The notes beneath the pieces are model-generated. The model had not been told where the DNA came from. It was given only the letters and a program-made list of their open reading frames with translations, and made no database searches. This document shows, one piece after another, positions 49,202-58,023 of a DNA stretch of 64,000 bases (the stretch's first letter is position 1; each line of letters opens with the position of its first letter). The DNA is taken from the NCBI RefSeq assembly GCF_006539165.1, contig NZ_BJMM01000023.1, positions 44,323-108,322 of the forward strand, written 5' to 3'. Made by a program: the position numbers and the translations under genes. Source of the DNA: Streptomyces cacaoi. Its GTDB lineage: Bacteria; Actinomycetota; Actinomycetes; Streptomycetales; Streptomycetaceae.

Positions 49202-49527
49202 CCGAGATGACCACCAAGCCCGCGAGCGAGGACGAGGTCCGCGAGGCCCTCATGGACGTCGTCGACCCCGAGCTGGGCATCGACGTCGTCAATCTGGGCC
49301 TCATCTACGGGATCCACATCGACGACGCGAACGTGGCCACGATCGACATGACGCTCACCTCGGCGGCCTGTCCGCTGACGGACGTCATCGAGGACCAGGC
49401 GCGTTCGGCGACCGAGGGCATCGTCAACGAGATGCGGATCAACTGGGTCTGGATGCCCCCGTGGGGCCCGGACAAGATCACCGACGACGGCCGGGAGCAG
49501 CTGCGCGCGCTCGGCTTCAACGTCTGA
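49198..49527 (+). CDS. DUF59/MIP18-family Fe-S maturation protein
   Basis: A 109-residue protein with the DUF59 signature VVDPELGIDVVNLGLIYG and the conserved Cys in TSAACPLTDVI, followed by WPPWGPD-type residues (WMPPWGPDKI). Relatives (SufT, Cia2/MIP18) help deliver Fe-S clusters to target proteins. It ends the suf operon, overlaps sufU (ATGA) and is followed by a long hairpin. Confidence 0.93.
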   Translation: MTEMTTKPASEDEVREALMDVVDPELGIDVVNLGLIYGIHIDDANVATIDMTLTSAACPLTDVIEDQARSATEGIVNEMRINWVWMPPWGPDKITDDGREQLRALGFNV

Positions 49528-49554
49528 GGCCCGGGCCGGGAGTTCCCGTTCCGC

Positions 49555-49599
49555 TGACGGCCGTGTCCGCCGGTTTCCCACCGGCGGGCACGGCCGTCA
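49555..49599 (+). terminator. Terminator of the suf operon
   Basis: The 19-base arms 49555-49573 and 49581-49599 pair with a single G-T wobble around TTTCCCA. It has no long T-run, as is common in Streptomyces. Confidence 0.7.
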
Positions 49600-49628
49600 C
49601 GCGTTGCGGGGCGGATCCGTGCGCTGGT

Positions 49629-49667
49629 GTGTACGGGCGTACGCAACGTTGTGTACAGTCGTACGCA
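49629..49667 (+). promoter_or_regulatory. Tandem operator and leaderless promoter of the SMR-TetR operon
   Basis: GTGTACNNNCGTACGCA occurs at 49629-49645 and 49651-49667, 22 bp apart. Each copy contains GTAC-N4-GTAC. TACAGT (49654-49659), a -10 candidate, is inside the second copy and ends seven bases before the ATG at 49667. The likely binding protein is the TetR regulator encoded second in the operon. Confidence 0.6.
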
Positions 49668-49987
49668 TGACCTATGTGACGCTGGCGGCCGCGATCCTCG
49701 CCGAGGTGCTGGGGACGACGTCGATGAAGTTCAGTGAAGGCTTCACCCGGCTCTGGCCGTCGCTGGCGACGGCGGCGGGCTATGTGGTGGCCTTCGTGCT
49801 GCTCGCGCAGACGCTCAAGTCCATGTCCGTCGGAACGGCCTACGCCATCTGGTCCGGCGCCGGGACGGCCGTGATCGCGCTGATCGGGATGGTGTTCATC
49901 GGCGAGGCCGTCACCGCGGCGAAGGTGCTCGGACTGCTGCTGGTGATCGCCGGGGTCATCGTGCTCAATCTGGGGGGTGCGCACTGA
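49667..49987 (+). CDS. Small multidrug resistance (SMR) family transporter
   Basis: A 106-residue membrane protein with four helices (VTLAAAILAEVLGTTSMK, TAAGYVVAFVLLAQTLKSM, YAIWSGAGTAVIALIGMVF, LGLLLVIAGVIVLNL). Glu13 is the proton/substrate-binding residue of EmrE-type pumps. GTAYAIWSGAGT is the family signature and favours a multidrug (EmrE/QacC) rather than a guanidinium exporter. The stop overlaps the TetR start by one base (TGATG). Confidence 0.92.
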   Translation: MTYVTLAAAILAEVLGTTSMKFSEGFTRLWPSLATAAGYVVAFVLLAQTLKSMSVGTAYAIWSGAGTAVIALIGMVFIGEAVTAAKVLGLLLVIAGVIVLNLGGAH

Positions 49988-50562
49988 TGGGCCGCCGCTA
50001 CGACCCGGAGCGGCGGCAGCGGATCATCGACGCGGCCATCCGGATCGTCGAACGCAAGGGCATCGCCGGGCTGAGCCACCGCAGTGTGGCGAGCGAGGCC
50101 GATGTGCCGCTCGGCTCCACCACCTACCACTTCGCCGGCCTGGACGAACTGCTCGTCGCAGCCCTGGAACAGCTCGTGTGCGAGCCGCAGAGCGCACTCA
50201 AGGACTGGCACGTCGACCACGGCGGCGCGGCGGCCGGCGAGGGCTTCCTGGACGTGCTGACCCGCGTGCTGGAGGAGTACGCCTCCGGCGGCCGCGGCCG
50301 GATCCGGCTGGAGTACGAGCTGTACCTGGAGGCGCTGCGCCGGCCCGCGCTCCAGCCGGTGGCCGCCGCCTGGCTGGACGACATGACCCGGCAGCTGCAC
50401 CGGTACACCGGCGATCTGGGCACGGCCCGCGCCCTCACCGCCGTCATCGACGGGCTGCTCCTCCAGTACCTGCTCACCGACCGCTCCTTCGACCGGGACG
50501 AGGTCCGGGGCGCCCTGGCCCGCGTCGTTGAGGGGCCCGAGCAAGCTGTGCAGCGCAGGTGA
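49987..50562 (+). CDS. TetR-family regulator
   Basis: A 191-residue repressor. The N-terminal HTH is RIVERKGIAGLSHRSVASEADVPLGSTTYHF (about 20-50) with the TetR hallmark TYHF. The C-terminal all-helical ligand pocket has few distinctive residues. Translation is coupled to the SMR pump, so it probably senses pump substrates and represses the shared promoter through the tandem repeats upstream. Confidence 0.92.
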   Translation: MGRRYDPERRQRIIDAAIRIVERKGIAGLSHRSVASEADVPLGSTTYHFAGLDELLVAALEQLVCEPQSALKDWHVDHGGAAAGEGFLDVLTRVLEEYASGGRGRIRLEYELYLEALRRPALQPVAAAWLDDMTRQLHRYTGDLGTARALTAVIDGLLLQYLLTDRSFDRDEVRGALARVVEGPEQAVQRR

Positions 50563-50612
50563 GCGGTGGTCCGCGGGCCGGGCGCGGTTCGTCATCCGGG
50601 CCCCGGTCCGGA

Positions 50613-50618
50613 TAGCGT
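50613..50618 (+). promoter_or_regulatory. -10 hexamer of a leaderless dapD promoter
   Basis: TAGCGT ends seven bases before the ATG at 50626. Confidence 0.4.
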
Positions 50619-50625
50619 TCGAAGC

Positions 50626-51615
50626 ATGACCGAAGCACCCACCCACTCCACGTCCGGCGCGGTCGCCGCCGGACTCGCGACCGTCGCGCCCGACGGTACG
50701 GTTCTCGACACCTGGTTCCCCCGTCCCGAGCTCGTCGCCGAGGCCGGGCCGGCCGGCACCGAGCGGCTGAGCGCGGAGCGCGCCGCCGAGCTGCTCGGCG
50801 AGGCGGCACCCAAGGCGCTGGGCGTGGACGAGCGCCGCGGCGTCGAGGTCGTGGCCGTCCGTACGGTCATCTCCTCGCTCGCCGACAAGCCGCTGGACGC
50901 GCACGACGTCTATCTGCGGCTGCACCTGCTCAGCCACCGGCTGATCCGGCCGCACGGCCTCAGCCTGGAGGGCCAGTTCGCGTACCTGGCGAACGTCGCC
51001 TGGACCAACCTCGGCCCCGTCCCGGTCGACGGCCTGGAGGCCGCCCGGCTGGCGGCCCGCGCCTCCGGTACCCATCTGAGCGTCACGAGCGTGGACAAGT
51101 TCCCGCGGATGACGGACTACGTGATGCCCAAGGGCGTGCGCATCGGCGACGCCGACCGGGTGCGGCTGGGTGCCCATCTGGCGGAGGGCACCACCGTCAT
51201 GCACGAGGGCTTCTGCAACTTCAACGCCGGCACCCTGGGCACCTCCATGGTCGAGGGCCGGATCAGCGCCGGAGTCGTCCTCGGGGACGGCACCGACCTG
51301 GGCGGCGGCGCCTCGATGATGGGCACGCTCTCCGGCGGCGGCAAGCAGATCATCTCCGTCGGCGAGCGCTGCCTGATCGGCGCCGAGGCCGGTATCGGCA
51401 TCTCGCTCGGCGACGACTGCGTCGTGGAGGCCGGGCTGTACCTCACCGCCGGCACCCGGATCACCCTGCCCGACGGCAAGATCGTCAAGGCGCTGGAGCT
51501 GTCCGGCGCACACAATCTGCTCTTCCGCCGCAACTCGGTGACCGGCGCGGTGGAGGCGCTCCAGCGCAGCGGCTCCTGGGGCGGCCTCAACGAGGCCCTG
51601 CACAGCCACAACTGA
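50626..51615 (+). CDS. dapD: Tetrahydrodipicolinate N-succinyltransferase
   Basis: A 329-residue left-handed beta-helix acyltransferase of the actinobacterial DapD type, which succinylates tetrahydrodipicolinate in lysine and diaminopimelate synthesis. Hexapeptide repeats run from about residue 165 to 300 (YVMPKGVRIGDADRVRLGAH, GTTVMHEGFCNFNAGTLGTS, GGGASMMGTLSGGGKQ). The ATG at 50626 has a leaderless-type -10 upstream. No other dap gene is in the window. Confidence 0.95.
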   Translation: MTEAPTHSTSGAVAAGLATVAPDGTVLDTWFPRPELVAEAGPAGTERLSAERAAELLGEAAPKALGVDERRGVEVVAVRTVISSLADKPLDAHDVYLRLHLLSHRLIRPHGLSLEGQFAYLANVAWTNLGPVPVDGLEAARLAARASGTHLSVTSVDKFPRMTDYVMPKGVRIGDADRVRLGAHLAEGTTVMHEGFCNFNAGTLGTSMVEGRISAGVVLGDGTDLGGGASMMGTLSGGGKQIISVGERCLIGAEAGIGISLGDDCVVEAGLYLTAGTRITLPDGKIVKALELSGAHNLLFRRNSVTGAVEALQRSGSWGGLNEALHSHN

Positions 51616-51736
51616 CCCGCCCGGCGCGGCCCGCCCCGCAGGCCGCCCTTCCGCAACTCCCCTGCGCCACCCGTGTGTTCGCGGTGCGTGCCCGCTGTGT
51701 ACCGGGTTCGTACCGGCCCGGCGGACGGGGCGGGGC

Positions 51737-51769
51737 GCATGCCCGTAGGCCATAGGCTTACGGGCATGC
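51737..51769 (+). promoter_or_regulatory. Perfect 11-bp inverted repeat around a leaderless promoter
   Basis: GCATGCCCGTA (51737-51747) and TACGGGCATGC (51759-51769) are exact complements 11 bases apart. The -10 TAGGCT (51753-51758) lies in the spacer, and the right arm runs over the ATG at 51766. Candidate operator that would block both polymerase and the start codon. Confidence 0.6.
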
Positions 51770-52599
51770 GCGATCTCGTGGCCGGTGTCCGGTATCTGGG
51801 GCGGGGCCAGCGGTGGGTGCTCACACACGGCCGCTGGTTCGGGTTCGGGCTGCTGCCCGCGCTGCTCACACTGGTGCTCTACGCGGCGGCCCTGGCTGCC
51901 CTCGGCTTCTGGGCCGACGATCTGGCCACCTGGGCCACCCCCTTCGCCGACGACTGGAGCCCGCCCTGGCCGGGACTGCTGCGCGGCGTCTTCGCCGTCC
52001 TGCTGTGGCTGGGGGTGCTGCTGCTCGCCGTGATCAGCTTCGCCGCGGTCGCGCTGCTGGTGGGGGAGCTGTTCTACGAGAAGCTCTCGGAGAAGGTCGA
52101 GGAGGCCGAGGGCGGGCTGCCGGACGACATGGTCGAACAGTCCCTGTGGCGGGAGCTGTGGATCGGGCTGTGCGACAGCGTCTACGTGCTCGGCAGAGCG
52201 CTGCTGTTCGGTGTTCCGCTGTTCTTTCTCGGCTTTCTGCCCGTCGTCGGCCAGAGCGTGGTGCCGGCGCTCGGATTCTGCGTCTCCGGGTTCTTCCTCA
52301 CCCTGGAGCTGGCCTCCGTGGCGATGCAGCGCCGCGGCATCGACGTCCGCACCCGGCTGCGGATGCTGCGCGACCGCAAGGCCCTGGCCCTCGGATTCGG
52401 GGTGCCGCTGGTGCTGCTGTTCCTGGTACCCGTCGCCGCCGTGTTCCTGATGCCCGGCGCCGTCGCCGGTGCCGCGCTGCTGGTGCGCGACCTGGTGGGC
52501 GAGGGCGGTCCGGAGCCCGCTGCCGACGGGGACGAGCCGGCCGCCGCCCCGGCGGGCACGCCGTACGGCCCCGGCGGACCGCACGGCGTGCCGGGCTGA
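51766..52599 (+). CDS. EI24/CysZ-like membrane protein
   Basis: A 277-residue membrane protein of the EI24 domain family, which includes the sulfate transporter CysZ. The N-terminus RYLGRGQRWVLTHGRWFGFGLLP and ELFYEKLSEKVEEAEGGLP are family-like. About five hydrophobic segments follow (LLPALLTLVLYAAALAAL, FAVLLWLGVLLLAVISFAAV, RALLFGVPLFFLGFLPVVGQ, ALGFCVSGFFLTLELASVAM, PLVLLFLVPVAAVFLMPG). A Pro/Gly-rich cytoplasmic tail ends the protein. The transported substrate is uncertain. Confidence 0.85.
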   Translation: MRDLVAGVRYLGRGQRWVLTHGRWFGFGLLPALLTLVLYAAALAALGFWADDLATWATPFADDWSPPWPGLLRGVFAVLLWLGVLLLAVISFAAVALLVGELFYEKLSEKVEEAEGGLPDDMVEQSLWRELWIGLCDSVYVLGRALLFGVPLFFLGFLPVVGQSVVPALGFCVSGFFLTLELASVAMQRRGIDVRTRLRMLRDRKALALGFGVPLVLLFLVPVAAVFLMPGAVAGAALLVRDLVGEGGPEPAADGDEPAAAPAGTPYGPGGPHGVPG

Positions 52600-52614
52600 G
52601 CGGGCCGGCCCGGC
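52590..52614. terminator. Weak hairpin between convergent genes
   Basis: GCCGGGC (52590-52596) pairs with GCCCGGC (52608-52614) over the stop codon of the EI24-like gene. Confidence 0.3.
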
Positions 52615-52636
52615 CCGGCCCGGTGGGGGAGTCGGG

Positions 52637-54667
52637 TCAGTGCGGCCGGATGCGGACCACGGACGGGTCGTGGTCGCTGCTCTGGTCGGCGAACTCGGCG
52701 TTGAGATGGACGATGTCGTACTCGGGCCGGCCGGCACCGGGGCTGGTCAGCAGATGGTCCAGGGTCTGTGAGTTGCCGTTGAAGACGTAGCCGTAGCGCT
52801 CGTTCGCCGGCAGCCGGTCCATCGGGCTGGTCAGCGCCCCGCCGGAGCGGAGCGCGTCGAGCGCGGGGGAGAACGGGAAGTCGTTGAAGTCCCCGCCCGC
52901 GACGACGAGGGCGTCCTTGTCGATCTTCCGTACGTCCCGCACGAAGGAGTTGACGAGCTTCGCCTGCTCGATGCGCTGCGGCTCCGAGTGCCGTGCCGGC
53001 GGCTGGAACCGGCCCTCCATCGGCTGGTCGCCCTTGAGATCGCCGCCGCCCTTGGAGCTGAAGTGGTTGGCGACGACGAACACCTTCCGGCCGCGGAAGG
53101 CGAACTCGCCCGCCAGCGGCTTGCGGCCGGCCTCCCACGCCGGGTCCTGCGGCGCGATACGGCCCGGCGAGGCGGACAGCGCCGGTGCCCCGTCCCGCTC
53201 CTCGACCCGGACGGGGCTGGTCGCGTCGCCCCCGGCCCGCTCGGTGAACGAGACCCGCTCCGGGTTGTAGAGGAAGGCCACACGGATGTTGCCGCCGGGC
53301 TGCCCGCCGTCCGCGCCGTCCTCGGGGTCGATCTGCTGCCAGGCGTACGCGGGGCCGCCGGCCGCGCGGATCTCGTCGGTGAGCCGGCGCAGCGTGCCGT
53401 CGGCGCCGACCGTGCCGTCGTCCTCGGGTCCGCTGTCGTCCTGCACCTCCTCGACGGTGACGATGTCGGGGGAGGAGAGGTGGGTGACGAGGCCCTCGGC
53501 GAGCCGCTCGAACTTGGCGGGTTCGGAGGCGGGGGAGAGGTTCTCGACGTTGTACGTCGCCACGGACAGCTCGTCCCGGTGCTGGGCGCGGGTGCGCTCC
53601 CGCTCCAGGCCGCGGTCCTGGTGCCGGCCGAGGGTGGTCGCGCGCAGCGTGTAGCCGCCGAACTTGTCGTAGTCCAGGGGGCCTTCGCTGACGCCGCCCA
53701 GTCCATCGCCGACGTTCGCCTGCGGGAACGGGTGGGTGTCGAGCGGCAGCAGCGAGGAGACCTTCAGCCGGGCGCTGTTCTGCTGCTCGTAGGAGCCGTA
53801 GAAGGTGCCGCCGCGCGGTGTCGGGTTCTGCCGCGGGTCGGTGGTGACCCACAGTTCGTGGTGCTTCGTCGACGGGCCCGTGACGCGGACGTCGCGCACC
53901 GAGACGCGCATGCCCTCCAGCGACTCGTAGCGGTCCAGCGCGTAACGGCCGGGCCGCAGCCGGGAGTTCTCGATGCTCCCGCCGCCGGCCTCGGGCGCGT
54001 ACCGCTCGGGCACCGACCCCGCGTCGAGCCGGACCGGAGCGGGCAGGCCACCGCGGGCCGCGCCGTCCGGGCGCCACTCCGCGCCGGTCAGCTGGGTGAC
54101 GCTCTGGTGGCCGGAGTCCTGGCCGCCGGGCCGGAACTCGGTGACGTCGCCGGACACCCGCAGCGCGTCCCCGGGCGCGACCTCGGGGCTCTGCCTGCCG
54201 GTGAAGACGAAGATGCCCTCGCTGGTGGCCGGATCGTCGTCGGGCCGGGGGTCCTGCATCCAGAAGCCGCGCGCCGTCCCGAAGTCCCGTACGCCGGTGA
54301 CCACTCCGGGCACCTCCGACACCCGCTCGCCCTGGAGCGGGGAGAGCCGGGTGGTGCCCTGGATGTCGTGGATACGGACCGGGGCGGCCGCCGCGGAGTG
54401 CGGGCCCGGGCCGCCGGGCGTGGCGGCGGACGCGGGCAGGGCGAGAAGCGTGGAGCAGACGGCGCCGACGGTGAGCGTGGCCGTCCGGAACGAGCGCCGG
54501 GACGACCGCCCGGGCCGCGCCGGTCCGGCAGCCGGTGCGGGCGGTGCGGCCGGTGCCGTCGTGGCGGCTGTCGCGGCTGTCGGGGCGGTCCGGGCTGTCG
54601 TGGCTGCTGTCGGTGCAGTGGGCGCCGTCGGGGCTTCACCGAACGGCCGGTCGGGTCGCGCAGGCAA
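52637..54667 (-). CDS. Secreted endonuclease/exonuclease/phosphatase family protein
   Basis: A 676-residue exported protein. The TTG at 54667 follows ACGGAGG by six bases and is the best start. The N-terminal region is a run of Ala/Thr/Pro triplets, then SSRRSFRTATLTVGAVCSTLLALPASA, a possible twin-arginine signal. Residues about 90-330 are OB-like and beta-rich (IHDIQGTTRLSPLQGERV), as in large extracellular nucleases. The EEP catalytic domain (about 365-676) has SVATYNVENLS, TVEEVQDDSG, NHFSSKGGGD, GGDFNDFPFS and SDHDPSVV. It probably degrades extracellular DNA or phosphate esters. No PHO-box-like GTTCACC repeat was noticed upstream. Confidence 0.88.
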   Translation of the reverse strand: MPARPDRPFGEAPTAPTAPTAATTARTAPTAATAATTAPAAPPAPAAGPARPGRSSRRSFRTATLTVGAVCSTLLALPASAATPGGPGPHSAAAAPVRIHDIQGTTRLSPLQGERVSEVPGVVTGVRDFGTARGFWMQDPRPDDDPATSEGIFVFTGRQSPEVAPGDALRVSGDVTEFRPGGQDSGHQSVTQLTGAEWRPDGAARGGLPAPVRLDAGSVPERYAPEAGGGSIENSRLRPGRYALDRYESLEGMRVSVRDVRVTGPSTKHHELWVTTDPRQNPTPRGGTFYGSYEQQNSARLKVSSLLPLDTHPFPQANVGDGLGGVSEGPLDYDKFGGYTLRATTLGRHQDRGLERERTRAQHRDELSVATYNVENLSPASEPAKFERLAEGLVTHLSSPDIVTVEEVQDDSGPEDDGTVGADGTLRRLTDEIRAAGGPAYAWQQIDPEDGADGGQPGGNIRVAFLYNPERVSFTERAGGDATSPVRVEERDGAPALSASPGRIAPQDPAWEAGRKPLAGEFAFRGRKVFVVANHFSSKGGGDLKGDQPMEGRFQPPARHSEPQRIEQAKLVNSFVRDVRKIDKDALVVAGGDFNDFPFSPALDALRSGGALTSPMDRLPANERYGYVFNGNSQTLDHLLTSPGAGRPEYDIVHLNAEFADQSSDHDPSVVRIRPH

Positions 54668-55177
54668 GGCGAGCCTCCGTGGGGGTAGGGCCGCTCCCGC
54701 CGGGACGGCGGCGGAAGGGCGGGGCGGCCGGGCGCCGGAACGGGGCGCCGGCGAGGGCGGGCTGCATTCTGTACCCGTTTCTCTACGCGCGTAAGGTCCG
54801 CTGTGGGAACGGGAGTTGTCAAGGATGTGACAGGAACGGGCCCGGGGCGCGCGGGGGCTCGGGAGAGCGCGAGAGGTGTTCGCGCCGGGGAGCGGCGGAG
54901 CCGGGGACGGCCGGCACGCTGCCCGGCACCCGCCCGGGACCTGGCTGGAACGCCGTCCGGCACGCTGCCCCGAACGCCGCCCGGAGCGGGCGCGGCGGGG
55001 CCCGGTCGCGGAGGGCGGAGTTCCGGTCGGCGCGTGGGCGGTCCCGGCCCGCCGGGGAGGCCGTGGGCGGCCTGCCGACGATCCCGGCGGGCCCGGCTGC
55101 GAGCCGTCTACCCTGGGGGCCTTGCACCGTCCTGTACCCCTTGCACACCCCTGCACCTGTAGGAGATGAACTCCCCG
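54668..55177. other. Gene-free divergent region
   Basis: About 500 bases between a minus- and a plus-strand gene. TACAGAAT on the minus strand near 54765-54772 is a possible -10 for the nuclease gene. The rest is GC-rich with repeated CGGCACGCTGCCC words near 54917 and 54958. No gene is supportable. Confidence 0.45.
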
Positions 55178-56845
55178 ATGACCGGTGACGACCGTCCCAC
55201 CATGCCGCCCGTACGGCTGCCCTCCGATGCCGAACTGGCGCGGGACGCGCTGGCGGCGCCGCTGATGGCCCGCGCGGTACGCCTCACCCGCTGGGCGCGC
55301 ACCGCGGCCGGCCCCGAGGGCGGCATCCCGGTGGGTGTGGGCGGCGAGCTGCTGTCTGAGCAGCTCAAGCAGGCCGCCGCACATCTCGGCCTGGCCGACG
55401 ACGAGGACGCGCCCGCCCTCGCCGCCGACGCCTGGAACTTCGCGGTCGACACCGGTCTGCTGGCCGTGGAGGAGGACGAGGAGGCGAGCGGCAGGGACGA
55501 CGCCGAACCGTCCGCCGACGAGCCGGTCGGTCTGGCCCGGCCCGAGGAGGAGCTGGCCGGGCTCACCGGCGGGGCCGAGGACGGTGTCCCCGCGCCCGCC
55601 GAGATCCTGGAGGTGTGGCGCGACGGGCTGGAGACCGTGCTCGCCGACGCGGCCACCCCCAGCTTCGAGGATCTGCTGGGCGGCATCGAGGGCGCCGTCG
55701 GCGAGAACGGCGAGATCGACACCGACTCGATCGACCTCGACGCGCTCGACTGGAACCCCGAGGAGGAGTCCGAGTTCCTCGACGGCGCGCTGGGCACCCT
55801 GTATCTGCTGACGGTCGGGGACCCGGAGATCGCCGCCGGTGCGATGGTCCCGCTGCCGGTGCTCGCCGCCTCCATGACCGTCCCCGACGGTGTCGACGAG
55901 CCCTCCGACGAGGTCCTGGAGGAGATCTCCGCGGTGATGATGCGGCTGGACGACCAGCTGCGCATCCTGGAGCCGACCGGGATCGTCGCCTACCACCCGG
56001 TCGACGAGGCGCTTACCCAGGAGGCCGAGGAGGGGGACGAGGCCGCGCTCGGCGCCGAACTCGACGAGGAGGACGTCTCCCGCTACGGCATGGTCCGGCT
56101 CACCCCGCTCGGGCTGCACGGCGTGCGCGAACGGCTGCTCGCCGCGGGTGTCGAGGCCCCGCTGGTGGGCGACCTCGCCGGCTCCGGCGCCGATGTGCTC
56201 CTCGGCTCGCTGCCCGCCTACACCGAGGAGAACGCCCGCGCCGAGATCGAGTCCTGGCTGGCCGCCCGCACCGCGGCGGACGGGAGCGGGGACGGCGACG
56301 GTGAGGGCGGCACGGCGGGGAGCGCGGGCGGCAGCGCCGAGGGAAGCGCCGGTGGTGACGGCGCGGTCGCCGAGCGCACCGTGCGGGCCGCGCGCGAACT
56401 GCTGGCCGCCGCGCGCGGGGCGGACGAGGACGGGCCCGTGCGCCGGCTCTCCTGCCAGCAGGCGCTCTCCCTCGCCGGCGCCGCGGCCGAACCCGCGCTC
56501 CGCGAGGTCCTGGAGGACCGCCAGCTCGGCGGGCTCGCCCGGGTCTGGCTCACCGAGCACGGGGCGGCGGACGTGCCCCAGCCCGACGAGGACATGATCT
56601 TCTGGCTGACGGTCGACACGCTCGCCGCACAGCTGGCGACCGCGGGCGAGGAGCAGGACGAACTCGCCGAGCTGGTACGGGGGTTGGTCGACCAGCACAC
56701 CGGCTTCTTCGACAAGATCTGGCGCGTCGACCACCCCGCCACGGGTGAGGTCCTGGAGGCCATGGGCCGGCTCCACCCCGACAAGCAGGCGGCGAAGGCC
56801 GCCCGGAAGGCGGCGTTCAAGGCCCGCTCCCGCGCGGAGGACTGA
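55178..56845 (+). CDS. Large acidic protein of unknown function
   Basis: A protein of about 555 residues that I do not recognise. The ATG at 55178 is 12 bases after AGGAG; an ATG at 55166 abuts it and so is less likely. It is cytosolic and very acidic, with repeated helical segments: RDALAAPLMARAVRLTRWAR, EEEPGLLAVEEDEEA-type stretches, DTDSIDLDALDWNPEEESE, an EVLEEISAVMMRLDDQLRIL segment, and a C-terminal LAAQLATAGEEQDELAELVRGLV. A Gly/Ser linker (about 375-398) separates two parts, and the C-terminus is Lys/Ala-rich (KQAAKAARKAAFKARSRAED). No catalytic motif is evident. It may be a conserved Streptomyces scaffold-like protein. Confidence 0.78.
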   Translation: MTGDDRPTMPPVRLPSDAELARDALAAPLMARAVRLTRWARTAAGPEGGIPVGVGGELLSEQLKQAAAHLGLADDEDAPALAADAWNFAVDTGLLAVEEDEEASGRDDAEPSADEPVGLARPEEELAGLTGGAEDGVPAPAEILEVWRDGLETVLADAATPSFEDLLGGIEGAVGENGEIDTDSIDLDALDWNPEEESEFLDGALGTLYLLTVGDPEIAAGAMVPLPVLAASMTVPDGVDEPSDEVLEEISAVMMRLDDQLRILEPTGIVAYHPVDEALTQEAEEGDEAALGAELDEEDVSRYGMVRLTPLGLHGVRERLLAAGVEAPLVGDLAGSGADVLLGSLPAYTEENARAEIESWLAARTAADGSGDGDGEGGTAGSAGGSAEGSAGGDGAVAERTVRAARELLAAARGADEDGPVRRLSCQQALSLAGAAAEPALREVLEDRQLGGLARVWLTEHGAADVPQPDEDMIFWLTVDTLAAQLATAGEEQDELAELVRGLVDQHTGFFDKIWRVDHPATGEVLEAMGRLHPDKQAAKAARKAAFKARSRAED

Positions 56846-57356
56846 CCGGACCCCGGACGCCCCGCACCGTCCGGGACGCCTTGGGCCTCCTGGACGCCCA
56901 GCTGGCAGCCCTGCCGCGGCTGACCGCCTGCCACGGCCGCGGCCGACGGGCATGTCACCGCCCCGCGCCCGGACCCGGCGCACCGTCCGCCGGGTCCGCG
57001 CGCGGGGCGTCCGCTCCTCTCCGGGGGCACGCCCGGCGCACGGCGACCGGAATCCGGGGCACGGGCGTCCACCAGTCGGACACCTCGCCGCCCGCCCTTC
57101 TTCGCCGCCCCCTGATTCCACCGCCGTGCCCCCCGGCGCCGCGTACTCGACCGGGCGCTCTCCCGGCAGCGCCCCGGCGCCCCGCAGGCCCGGGGGAAGT
57201 ACCGCCACCTGCGCTTTTCCTGACCGCGGCGACCGTCGTACGGGCCGTACCCGCCGCGCGTCCGAGCCGCCCGCCGACGAGCGTCGTCTCATGAACGCGT
57301 CTCACCATGGAAGATGGAGGGGGTGCGGACGCGCGCGGTCCATTACCGTGGCGCGC
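56846..57356. other. Gene-free region with a hairpin
   Basis: No supportable gene. A perfect 11-bp hairpin lies at 56970-56998; the remainder is GC-rich with short C-runs, ending in the promoter-like TACCGT at 57344-57349. Confidence 0.45.
56970..56998 (+). terminator. Likely terminator of the acidic-protein gene
   Basis: CGGACCCGGCG (56970-56980) and its exact complement (56988-56998) flank a seven-base loop, with more G/C pairing outside. Confidence 0.5.
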
Positions 57357-57440
57357 ATGTTCGGCCCCGCCCGCCTGCTGGCCCTCACGCTCTTCGCGTC
57401 CACCGCGTGGAGCGTGGACGACGGCCTCTGTAGCCGCTGA
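57357..57440 (+). CDS. Possible 27-residue Cys-containing leader peptide
   Basis: A short frame from the ATG at 57357 to the TGA at 57440. TACCGT (57344-57349) ends seven bases before the ATG, as in leaderless genes. The peptide is hydrophobic in the middle (ARLLALTLFASTAW) and ends DDGLCSR, with one Cys codon two codons before the stop. Short Cys-bearing leader peptides precede sulfur genes in actinobacteria and act as cysteine-responsive attenuators. The next gene, 580 bases on, is a YeeE/YedE sulfur transporter. The distance is long for attenuation, so this is tentative. Confidence 0.35.
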   Translation: MFGPARLLALTLFASTAWSVDDGLCSR

Positions 57441-58023
57441 CCCACGCGTCGCCCCGACGCACGGACCGCCGACGCCTGCGCACGAGCCGGGCCGCTCGCG
57501 CGACCCGCAGCCCCGGCCTCCGCACCGCCCCGCGACCCGACCCGGATCGCCCCGACCGCACATGCCCGCCGGGACGCCCCGACCGGCGCTTCCCACCGGG
57601 CCCGCCGCACGACGGGCCGTCTGCCCAACGGAGGGCCGACGGGAGCCGGTTCACTCCGAGTCCGTCCCTGTAGACCCCTGCCGGGTCCGACGGGTGTGTG
57701 CGCCGGAGGGCCGCGCGCGGCACCGGCGCGTCACGCGCGGCGTGCGCGGGCGGATGCACCCGGCCGACCGCACCGGGACACCTCCCGGCGCGTCATCGAG
57801 GGCCCGACGGGTCAGCTGTCCCCCGGCAGCACTCGATGCCGCACCCGGCGGCCCGGCGGCCCGGAGGTCAGGCAGCCCCGCTGCCCGGCAGCTCGGGAGT
57901 CCCGCGGCCCGGTGGCCGGGGGCGGCCCGGGCCGTCGCCCGCCGGATCCGTGCCCGCCCCGCGCCCCGCACCGCCACGTTCCGCCCCTCGCCTGTCCCCG
58001 CCCCGTCGTCCCACGGAGGTCTC
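57441..58023. other. Gene-free region upstream of the sulfur transporter
   Basis: About 580 bases of GC-rich sequence with CCCGGC/GGCAGC words reiterated near 57845-57925. The ribosome site of the transporter (GGAGG, 58014-58018) ends it. No gene is supportable. Confidence 0.5.
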
